Shown here piece after piece: positions 8,941-15,468 of a DNA stretch of 47,578 nucleotides; the stretch's first letter is position 1, and every line of letters starts with the position of its first letter. The notes beneath the pieces were generated by a model that saw only the letters and a program-made list of their open reading frames with translations, did not search any database and had not been told where the DNA came from. The DNA is from Acidimicrobiia bacterium (GTDB lineage Bacteria; Acidobacteriota; Terriglobia; Bryobacterales; Bryobacteraceae): positions 1-47,578 of the forward strand of contig VFZE01000045.1 of NCBI GenBank assembly GCA_016871315.1. The letters run 5' to 3'. The translations under genes were made by a program, and so were the position numbers.

Positions 8941-9231
8941 ATGCGAAGCCGGCGAATCCTTTGGACCTATCACGTCAACACGCGTCTCGGAAAACGGTTC
9001 CTTACTCGCGAGACCATTCTGGACTCCGTCGATAGCTACGAGATCTTCGAGCAATACCCTGAGGACAAGTACCTTCCCAGCTATCTTGTGCTTGCAGGCA
9101 CGGCGAATGAACCTCTGCACATCCTCTTTGCCCCCGACGTGGCCTCGGAAAACGTCCGCATCATCACCGCCTATCGCCCAAGCCCGCAAGAGTGGGAGAA
9201 TGATTGCAAGACAAGGAAAGCCTCGCGATGA
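8941..9231 (+). CDS. DUF4258 family protein, putative toxin of a TA-like pair
   Basis: A 96-residue soluble protein matching the DUF4258 pattern: an early YHVNTRLGKR segment, then YEIFEQYPEDK, a hydrophobic strand, PLHILFAPD, and VRIITAYRPSPQEWEND. Members of this family are often encoded directly upstream of YgiT-type zinc-finger or HTH antitoxins and resemble small RelE/BrnT-like toxins, although the activity is generally unproven. Here the stop codon overlaps the next ATG (ATGA at 9228-9231), so the two products are co-translated. ATG 8941 is the first in-frame start. It is a typical accessory module placed right after the polysaccharide locus. Confidence 0.78.
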   Translation: MRSRRILWTYHVNTRLGKRFLTRETILDSVDSYEIFEQYPEDKYLPSYLVLAGTANEPLHILFAPDVASENVRIITAYRPSPQEWENDCKTRKASR

Positions 9232-9449
9232 GATGCACAACTTGCGGATCGAACATGCGGTCAGTGATGAGTGACCTGCCTTTCAAGACCTCCGAACACT
9301 CGATAGTCATCATTAAGAGCCTTCCCGTCCTGCAGTGCGAAAACTGCGCGGAATACCTGATCGACGATGCCGTGCTCGCGCGTGTCGACGAAATCCTGGC
9401 TGGCGTCGATGGGGCCGCTGAACTGGAGATCATCCGCTACGCTGCCTAA
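9228..9449 (+). CDS. YgiT-type zinc-finger protein (MqsA N-domain-like antitoxin)
   Basis: A 73-residue protein with two CxxC knuckles, CTTCGS at the N-terminus and CENCAEY in the middle, the zinc-binding fold of YgiT/MqsA N-domains. It lacks the C-terminal helix-turn-helix DNA-binding domain of full MqsA, so it is the short stand-alone form usually paired with a DUF4258 partner. ATG 9228 overlaps the upstream TGA; an earlier in-frame start at 9204 would add eight residues unlike the family. Expected role, by analogy, is to bind and neutralise the DUF4258 protein and perhaps to autoregulate the pair. Confidence 0.8.
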   Translation: MRCTTCGSNMRSVMSDLPFKTSEHSIVIIKSLPVLQCENCAEYLIDDAVLARVDEILAGVDGAAELEIIRYAA

Positions 9450-9453
9450 CCGA

Positions 9454-9518
9454 ATTCCGCGCGCAGTCCGCGCCAAGGTCCGCCCGGTCTCACCGGCCTT
9501 TGGCAAAGGCGCACCCTG
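9454..9518 (+). pseudogene. Decayed fragment of the WbaP-like gene 3' end
   Basis: Bases 9454-9505 align by eye with 8679-8729 of the sugar transferase gene (shared stretches include TTCCGCG, GCCAAGGTCCGCCC, CTCACCGGCCT and TGGCA). Right after that, GGCAAAGGCGCACCCTGA matches the gene's last codons GGCAAAGGCGCGCGCTGA. The roughly 125 bases between these two parts of the parent gene are missing. This is therefore a partial, internally deleted, diverged duplicate. It places the DUF4258/YgiT pair between two copies of the same gene end. Confidence 0.75.
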
Positions 9519-9584
9519 AACCGCCCCCGGGACGACTCCCAGACCGGCCCCCCTCTAATCCCCCCATAGCGTAAAATCCCAGTC

Positions 9585-9934
9585 ATGAGCGCTGGGCGCA
9601 TCCTCGTGCCTGCCCTGCTGGCCACCATCCTCATCGCCGCCGGCAGCGGCCGACGGTGGGCCATCTACGAGCACGAGATGCAGAACCCCGCCGAAGATCC
9701 GCCCGACGCCTGGGAGAAAACCGAGTTCGCCTTCGCCCGTCTCCGCTTCCGCTCTAACCGCGACGGCTACTGGCGCGCCGTGCTCGGCAACCAGAACCGC
9801 GTGCAGGTCGCCATCTGCTTCAACATGGATCTCGGCGACGCCTGGGAATGGGCTATGCACAATACCCGGAACGCTTCTCCGCCATGGCCTACCGCATCGG
9901 CGTCAACTATGTCCTCTACGCCCTCACCCACTGA
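9585..9934 (+). pseudogene. DUF4159 protein relic (internal deletion plus frameshift)
   Basis: The ends of a DUF4159 protein are recognisable but the middle is gone. From ATG 9585 the frame reads a hydrophobic N-terminus, then EHEMQNPAEDPPDAWEKTE and FAFARLRFRS, the usual N-terminal block. It then jumps straight to the C-terminal block (GYWRAVLGNQNRVQVAIC, FNMDLGDAWEWA). The family's conserved ending YPERFSAMAYRIGVNYVLYA continues only in another frame, to TGA 9932-9934. So the coding sequence shifted frame at about 9855-9865, consistent with loss of one or four bases after GAATGGGC. The part normally found between the two blocks, over a hundred residues in relatives I remember, is absent. 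Function of intact members is not established. Confidence 0.72.
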
Positions 9935-10466
9935 CGCCGTGCTGGAAACCCCGCGCCTGCTTCTCCAACAATGGCGCCCAGAAGACTGGTCCGCCTTCAA
10001 GCCCATCGCCACCAACCCGGAAGTCATGCGCTACATCAACGGCGGCATCCCCTGGTCCGACGAGCGCATCCGGGATTTCGTCTCCCGCCAGATCGCCCTC
10101 TACCAAGAGCGCGGCCACTGCCGCTGGAAGCTCACTGGTAAAACCTCGGGCGCGCTCTGCGGCTTCTGCGGCGTCGGCCGGTTCCACGAATTCCCCGACC
10201 CGGAAATCGGATGGTGGCTCGCCCCCAACTACTGGGGCAACGGCTTCGCCACCGAAGCCGCCCGCGCCGCCCTCGACGACGCCTTCCGCCGCGTCGCCAT
10301 CCCCCGCATCGTCTCCATCGCCCACCGCGAAAACTCGGCCTCCATCCGCATCATGCAAAAACTCGGCCTTGCTTTTGAAGCCGATTTTGAAAACGAAGGC
10401 CTCCCCCTACGCCGCTACGCCATCCATCTCCCCGCCTACCTCGCCACGCGATCACGTACCTCGTAA
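9909..10466 (+). CDS. GNAT family N-acetyltransferase (RimJ/RimL type)
   Basis: A 185-residue cytoplasmic acetyl-CoA-dependent acetyltransferase. It starts with LETPRLLLQQWRPEDWSAF, typical of the Acetyltransf_3 group, carries EIGWWLAPNYWGNGFATEA (the acetyl-CoA pyrophosphate loop region) and ends with the SIAHRENSASIRIMQKLGL stretch found in RimJ-like proteins. The substrate is unknown. ATG 9909 lies inside the 3' end of the DUF4159 relic and is in frame with that relic's start, so one open frame from 9585 to 10466 would encode an artificial DUF4159-GNAT fusion; the GNAT fold is complete from 9909, so I start it there. No strong ribosome site precedes it. Confidence 0.85.
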   Translation: MSSTPSPTDAVLETPRLLLQQWRPEDWSAFKPIATNPEVMRYINGGIPWSDERIRDFVSRQIALYQERGHCRWKLTGKTSGALCGFCGVGRFHEFPDPEIGWWLAPNYWGNGFATEAARAALDDAFRRVAIPRIVSIAHRENSASIRIMQKLGLAFEADFENEGLPLRRYAIHLPAYLATRSRTS

Positions 10467-10560
10467 CCGGAATTTCCGCATATTCCTGAACCACTTGCCC
10501 TCTTCCACTTCGCGGAACCCAACCCATCCAAGCTATCCTCGAACGGGCAACACGCCCGGA

Positions 10561-10568
10561 AAGGAGGT
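10561..10568 (+). promoter_or_regulatory. Full-consensus Shine-Dalgarno AAGGAGGT ahead of an early ATG
   Basis: AAGGAGGT is followed by five bases and ATG 10574, which is in frame with the DUF1549/1553 gene but lies 47 codons before the signal-peptide start at 10715. Either the protein has an unusual N-terminal extension, the site drives a short leader, or it is fortuitous. The extension (MVPKCNNDETNPPFSQ and on) looks non-coding. Confidence 0.4.
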
Positions 10569-10644
10569 CCAGGATGGTCCCCAAATGCAATAACGACGAA
10601 ACGAACCCACCGTTCTCCCAACTCATTCATAGGAAATGCGTTCC

Positions 10645-10674
10645 GCATCTGCGTGCATCCATGTCCATCCGTGT
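10645..10674 (+). repeat. Three imperfect 10-base tandem units upstream of the DUF1549/1553 gene
   Basis: Three consecutive units read GCATCTGCGT, GCATCCATGT and CCATCCGTGT. The resulting string resembles the intergenic motif of the form CTGCGTGCATCCATGTCCAT that I remember recurring in unrelated GC-rich bacteria. It sits 40 bases before the likely start of the next gene. Function unknown. Confidence 0.5.
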
Positions 10675-10714
10675 GCTAAAAACGAAGGAACGAACCCAAG
10701 ACGCCTCGTCCTAT

Positions 10715-13207
10715 ATGATGTCTTCCATTGTGAAGTCTCTCGTCCTCCTGGCCCTGCCTTTCGCTCTCCTGGCCGCTGACCAGCTCCCCTCCCAGGCTGT
10801 CTCCCTCCTTAAAAGGAACTGCCTCGCCTGCCACGGCCTCGCTCTCAAGGCCTCCAACCTTGACCTGCGCACCCGCGACGCCATTCTTGCCGGAGGTGAA
10901 AGGGGCCCGGCCGTTATCCCCGGCTATCCTGAGCGAAGCTTCCTTTACAACTTCACTTCGCATCGCTTCAATCCCGCGATGCCGCCGGATAAGAAGCTCC
11001 CCGATGCCGAGCTCGATATTCTCCGCCGCTGGATCCTCGCCGGCATCCCTTGGCCCGCCGACGCGCTACCCGCCAACGAAGCCGAAGCTCTCGCTGCCAA
11101 GGCCGCCACCCTCAAAGCCATGGAGGAGCGCCCTGTAACAGCCCAGGAGCGCAACTTCTGGTCCTTCCGCCCCGTCGTCCGCGCCGGCGTTCCCGCCAAT
11201 GGCGAAGCTCATCCCGTCGACGCTTTCCTTATGGCCCGCTGGCAGGAGAACTCGCTCACTCCCTCGCCGGAAGCCTCGCGCCGCGCCCTCGCCCGCCGCG
11301 CCTATCTCGATCTCACCGGACTTCCCCCCACGCCCGATCAGCTCGCCCGCTTCCTGAATAACAACTCGCCCGACGCCTGGCCGCGCCTGATCGATGAGCT
11401 GCTCGCCTCGCCCCAATACGGCGAACGCTGGGCACGTCACTGGCTCGATCTGGTCCGCTACGCCGACTCCTCCGGCTTCGAGTTCGACCTTGACCGCCCC
11501 AACGCCTGGCGCTACCGCGACTATGTCGTCCGCGCCTTCAACCACGACAAGCCTTACGACCGCTTCGTGCTGGAACAAATCGCCGGCGACGAGCTTGACC
11601 AGCCCACCACCGATTCCCTAATCGCCACAGGCTTCCTCCGTCTCGGCGTCGAGAACAACGTCAAGACCGAGATGACGCGTCTCGATGAGCTCGACGATGT
11701 CGTCGCCACCAACTCGCTTGCCTTCCTCGGCATGACCGTTGGCTGCGCCCGTTGCCACAATCACAAGTTCGATCCCATCCCGCAGAAAGACTACTACCAG
11801 ATCCAGGCCGTCTTTTTCTCCGCAAAGAACGCCGAGCTGCCGCTTGTCTCAGCAGACGAAGTCGAGCGCCATAAGGCTGAGAATAAGCGCATCGATGATT
11901 TGCAGGCGCCGCACCGCAAGCGAAAGACCGCCATCGAAATGCCGCACCGCGATCAGATCTTTGAAGAGAAGATCAACCAGCTTGCCCCCTACATGCAGCT
12001 TGCCTGGCGCACGCCCCCCGAAAAACGCACCGAAGGCCAGCGCCTCAACGCACGCCAGATCGAGCGCACGCTGGAGATCAAGGACGAGGAGATCCTCGCC
12101 CGGATGAGTGAGGAGGAAAAGCGCGCTCAGCGCGTGGAAGTGGAAGCCATCCGCAAGCTCGACCGGCTGCGTCCCGGGCCCTATCCGGCGGCCAACATCA
12201 TCGGCGAGCACAGCCGCGACCCGCTGCCCTCTTACTTCCTCCACCGCGGCGCCGCCGGCAACAAGGGTTCGCTTATGGGCCCCGGCGTCCTCACCGCCGC
12301 TACCTGGGACGGCTTCCAGCCCCTCGCGCCGCCGGAGGGCGCCGCCTCCAGCTTCCGCCGCCGCAGCTTTGCCGAGTGGGTCACCGACCCCCGCAATCCG
12401 CTCACCGCGCGCGTCATGGTCAACCGCATATGGCAGCATCACTTCGGCCAGGGCATCGTCGCCAGCCCCTCCAACTTCGGTTCCACCGGCGCGCCGCCCA
12501 CTCACCCCGAGCTGCTCGACTGGCTCGCCTCCGAATTCGTCCGCAATGGCTGGAGCATCAAAACCATGCACCGCCTCATGATGACCTCGCGCGCCTACCG
12601 CATGGCCTCCGATGACATCATGGCCAACCTTTCCACCGACCCCGCCAACCGCTTCCTCTGGCGCGCCCCACGCCGCCGCCTCGACGCCGAAGCGATTCGC
12701 GACTCCATCCTGTCGATCGCCGGCACGCTTGATCTCACCACCAGCGGCCCCGCCGTCCTTCCCTATATCGATCCCGACCTTTTCCAGTCCAGCTCCAAGC
12801 GCACCTGGAATGGAAAGCCGGACACCGATCCTTCCACTTGGCGCCGCAGCCTCTACGTCTTCTCCAAGCGCACCATCCGCTACCCGATGTTTGAATCCTT
12901 CGATCAGCCCGACCTCATCACCTCCTGCTCACGCCGTAACTCCTCCACCACCGCTCCGCAGGCGCTGCTGCTCATGAACAACGCCATGGTGCGCCTCCAC
13001 GCCGGCAAGTTTGCCGAGCGCCTGAGGCGCGAAGCCGGCGATGAGCCCGCCGCGCAGGTCCTCCGCGCCTTCACCCTCGCGCTGGCGCGCTCGCCCTCTC
13101 CCGCCGAGCTCTCCGACTCGGTCGCCTATGTCAAGTCGCACCCGCAAGGTCTCGCCGACTTCTGCCACGCGATCTTCAACCTTAACGAATTCGTCTACAT
13201 GCCATGA
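10715..13207 (+). CDS. DUF1549/DUF1553 protein with planctomycete-type cytochrome c domain (PSCyt1-PSCyt2-PSD1)
   Basis: An 830-residue exported protein. ATG 10715 (or 10718) gives a clean signal peptide (IVKSLVLLALPFALLAA). It is followed by a cytochrome c domain with the heme motif CLACH and the PSCyt1 pattern (LDLRTRDAILAGGERGPAV, MPPDKKLPDAE). Next comes the DUF1549 block (ALARRAYLDLTGLPPTPDQ, YGERWARHWLDLVRYADS), a coiled middle region, and the C-terminal DUF1553 block (NPLTARVMVNRIWQHHFGQG, NFGSTGAPPTHPELLDWLA). These proteins are abundant in Planctomycetes, Verrucomicrobia and Acidobacteria beside DUF1501 proteins and sulfatases. They are thought to help break down polysaccharides outside the cytoplasm, but no reaction is proven. 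The stop overlaps the next ATG (ATGA, 13204-13207). Confidence 0.93.
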   Translation: MMSSIVKSLVLLALPFALLAADQLPSQAVSLLKRNCLACHGLALKASNLDLRTRDAILAGGERGPAVIPGYPERSFLYNFTSHRFNPAMPPDKKLPDAELDILRRWILAGIPWPADALPANEAEALAAKAATLKAMEERPVTAQERNFWSFRPVVRAGVPANGEAHPVDAFLMARWQENSLTPSPEASRRALARRAYLDLTGLPPTPDQLARFLNNNSPDAWPRLIDELLASPQYGERWARHWLDLVRYADSSGFEFDLDRPNAWRYRDYVVRAFNHDKPYDRFVLEQIAGDELDQPTTDSLIATGFLRLGVENNVKTEMTRLDELDDVVATNSLAFLGMTVGCARCHNHKFDPIPQKDYYQIQAVFFSAKNAELPLVSADEVERHKAENKRIDDLQAPHRKRKTAIEMPHRDQIFEEKINQLAPYMQLAWRTPPEKRTEGQRLNARQIERTLEIKDEEILARMSEEEKRAQRVEVEAIRKLDRLRPGPYPAANIIGEHSRDPLPSYFLHRGAAGNKGSLMGPGVLTAATWDGFQPLAPPEGAASSFRRRSFAEWVTDPRNPLTARVMVNRIWQHHFGQGIVASPSNFGSTGAPPTHPELLDWLASEFVRNGWSIKTMHRLMMTSRAYRMASDDIMANLSTDPANRFLWRAPRRRLDAEAIRDSILSIAGTLDLTTSGPAVLPYIDPDLFQSSSKRTWNGKPDTDPSTWRRSLYVFSKRTIRYPMFESFDQPDLITSCSRRNSSTTAPQALLLMNNAMVRLHAGKFAERLRREAGDEPAAQVLRAFTLALARSPSPAELSDSVAYVKSHPQGLADFCHAIFNLNEFVYMP

Positions 13208-14604
13208 CTGATCGATTCTGCTCCCGCCGCCAATTCCTGAACCTCCTCGGCGGAGGCATCGGCTCACTCGCCTTCACTGACATCGCCGCCCGCGCCGCGC
13301 GCATGGATCCCATGGCACCCAAGCCGCCCCACTACGCGCCCAAAGCCAAAGCCGTCATCTCCGTCTTCTGCTACGGCGGCGTCAGCCACATCGACACCTT
13401 CGACCCCAAGCCCGAGCTGCTCAAGCGCCAGGGCGAAGCCCTCACCGGCAAGGGCGAAGTCCACGTCAGCCAGGGCCACCCCGGCGGCCTCATGCCCTCT
13501 TCCTGGGGCTTCCAGAAATACGGCCAGTGCGGCATGGACGTCTCCGAGCTCTTCCCCCACCTCGCGCAGAAGGTCGACGATATCGCCTTCATCCGCTCCA
13601 TGTACTGCCTCTCCAATGATCACGGCCCCGCGCTGTTCCAGATGAACACAGGCACCGTGCTCTCCGGCCACCCCAGCATGGGCAGCTGGATCACTTACGG
13701 GTTGGGCAGCGAAAGCGAGAATCTCCCCGGCTTCATCGTCTTCACCGACTATCGCGGCGGCCCCATCGGCGGCGCCCCCAACTGGGGCAACGGCTACATG
13801 CCCGCCGCCTTCCAGGGAACACAGTTCCGCTCCGCCGGCGATCCTATCGTCGATCTCAATCCGCCCAAGGATGTCCCGCGCGAGCGTCAGCGCGACTGGC
13901 TCGACTTCATCGCCCGCCTCAACGCACGCCACCAGGTGAAGAACCCGCTCGACTCCGAACTCTCCGCCCGCATCGCTTCCTACGAGCTCGCCTACCGCAT
14001 GCAGGTCCACGCCGCCGAAGCCGTCGACCTCAACAAGGAATCCGAAGCCACGCGCAAGCTCTACGGCCTGGATGAGGAGCGCACCAAGTACTTCGGCCGC
14101 CAGGCTCTCATGGCCGCGCGCCTTGTCGAGCGCGGCGTCCGTTTTGTCCAGATCTACTCCGGCGGCGGCAACTTCCAGGAGAGCTGGGACGCGCACTGGG
14201 ATTTGAAGGCCAACCACGAGATGCATTGCGGCGAGACTGACCAGCCGCTGGCCGCCTTGATCACAGACCTCAAGGCCCGCGGCCTGCTCGACTCCACTCT
14301 CATCATCTGGCACGGCGAATTCGGCCGCATGCCCATCTCCCAGCGCCTCGACGGCCGCGATCACAATCCCCACGCGTTCACCGTCTGGCTCGCCGGCGGC
14401 GGCATCAAGGGCGGCTCCATCCATGGCACGACCGACGAATTCGGCTACCGCGCCGCCGAAAACCGCTCCTCCGTCAACGACCTCCACGCCACCATCCTCC
14501 ACCTCCTCGGCCTCGACCACGAGAAACTCACCTACCCGCACCTGGGCCGCCAGATGCGCCTCACCGACGTCTCCGGCAACGTCATCCGCGAGATCCTGGC
14601 CTGA
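13204..14604 (+). CDS. DUF1501 sulfatase/phosphatase-superfamily protein, Tat-exported
   Basis: A 466-residue protein of the DUF1501 family, distantly related to alkaline phosphatase and sulfatases. The N-terminus has a twin-arginine signal (SRRQFLNLLGGG), which suggests folded export. Family markers include the FCYGGVSHIDTFDPKPE start of the domain, ALFQMNTGTVLSGHPSMGSW, and near the end IIWHGEFGRMP and GRDHNPHAFTVWLAGGG with putative metal-binding Asp/His residues. It overlaps the DUF1549/1553 gene by four bases, the conserved partnership in this group, and probably acts on the same extracytoplasmic substrate. Substrate and reaction are unknown. Confidence 0.93.
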   Translation: MTDRFCSRRQFLNLLGGGIGSLAFTDIAARAARMDPMAPKPPHYAPKAKAVISVFCYGGVSHIDTFDPKPELLKRQGEALTGKGEVHVSQGHPGGLMPSSWGFQKYGQCGMDVSELFPHLAQKVDDIAFIRSMYCLSNDHGPALFQMNTGTVLSGHPSMGSWITYGLGSESENLPGFIVFTDYRGGPIGGAPNWGNGYMPAAFQGTQFRSAGDPIVDLNPPKDVPRERQRDWLDFIARLNARHQVKNPLDSELSARIASYELAYRMQVHAAEAVDLNKESEATRKLYGLDEERTKYFGRQALMAARLVERGVRFVQIYSGGGNFQESWDAHWDLKANHEMHCGETDQPLAALITDLKARGLLDSTLIIWHGEFGRMPISQRLDGRDHNPHAFTVWLAGGGIKGGSIHGTTDEFGYRAAENRSSVNDLHATILHLLGLDHEKLTYPHLGRQMRLTDVSGNVIREILA

Positions 14605-14709
14605 CGGTGTGTGTGGCGCGGGCTTCAGCCTCGCTCTGGAATCGATTGGCTATACTTTAGACGCCTATCGAATATGCTGGAGGAGCGATAGGCTGGTCCG
14701 CCTAAGCTC

Positions 14710-15024
14710 ATGTCCCTCCTTCTCAACTGCCAGTCCCTGGCAAAAGCCTTCGGTGCGCGCCCGATCTTCCGCGACCTCAGCATCACTATTCATGAAGGCG
14801 ATCGTCTTGGCCTGATCGGCCCCAACGGCAGTGGCAAGTCGACACTGCTTGGAATCCTCGCCGCCGAGACCCTGCTCGAACAGCGCAAGACCGAGATGAA
14901 CGACGCCGCCACCGCCGCCGACGCCACCCGCCTCAATGAGGCTTACGAAGCGATGCAGCAGGCTCAGCAGGAGGTGGATCGCCTCTACGAACGCTGGTCG
15001 GAGCTGGAAGCGAAGCTGGCATAA
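14710..15024 (+). pseudogene. ABC-F ATPase relic, both ends present, centre deleted
   Basis: A 104-codon open frame. Residues 1-51 are the start of an ABC-F (Uup/Ettr-like) protein with the full Walker A (GPNGSGKST) and the usual first strands (CQSLAKAFGARPIFRDLSI). It then switches in frame, with no stop, to the C-terminal coiled coil of the same family (LNEAYEAMQQAQQEVDRLYE, RWSELEAKLA). Both signature motifs, both Walker B motifs and the whole second ATPase are missing, so it cannot be a working translation ATPase. A TATACT box at 14651-14656 and GGAGG at about 14681 precede it, so it may still be expressed as a small P-loop plus coiled-coil peptide. Confidence 0.72.
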
Positions 15025-15466
15025 TCACCCACGGCCGGCCAGGACAATCCAGGCATACATCGGCGCAGGCGCCGGCGCCTTCGCGATCGCCTGCCGGTAG
15101 GCGGCGTGGTTGTCCCACTGCGCCATGTCGTAGAAGTAAACCTCCTCGCGCGGGGCCGCGAGTATGTTCTTCGGTCCCGGCAGCGGACGCGTCCAGTTCT
15201 CAGCTAGGTACGGCCGCGCGTTGTTGAGCAGGAACAAGACCAGGGCCAACTGCACCAGCTTCGGCGCGAATCCCGGAGCGGATGCAGTAGACCATCGCCA
15301 CCAGCCAGAGCGCCACCAGCAGACAATCGCGCCCGCAAAGCCCAGCCACTGCACCAGGTTCACAAAACGGTCGCCGCCCGAGAGCAGCCACGTGTGCAGC
15401 ATGAAGTATTCGGCCAGCGGAGCCAGCATCACCTGGTTGTAGTACGGCGTGGGGAAAAAACCGCAT
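15025..15466 (-). pseudogene. GT39-like membrane glycosyltransferase relic
   Basis: On the minus strand, two conserved blocks of a polyprenyl-dependent GT39/RgtA-like membrane protein survive. The first is [18 protein letters not shown] followed by [19 protein letters not shown]. The second, much farther along in intact relatives, is [19 protein letters not shown] then [18 protein letters not shown]. Between them only a short basic and Trp-rich stretch remains, and the normal N-terminus with its catalytic Asp is absent. It lies tail-to-tail with the ABC-F relic and directly downstream of the S9 peptidase gene. Confidence 0.6.
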
Positions 15467-15468
15467 CC

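Noticed and set aside
8134-9240. A 368-codon minus-strand frame across the priming transferase and DUF4258 genes
   Set aside because: It spans two unrelated plus-strand genes and has no signal, motif or ribosome site.
13264-14541. A 425-codon open frame on the minus strand opposite the DUF1501 gene
   Set aside because: It is the mirror of a strongly C-ending coding strand; the translation is low-complexity (Val, Ala, Gly, Glu) with no domain, and the plus strand has a clear family match.
10715-14604. The DUF1549/1553-DUF1501 pair as a novel system
   Set aside because: The pairing is already widespread in Planctomycetes, Verrucomicrobia and Acidobacteria, although its biochemistry is unproven.
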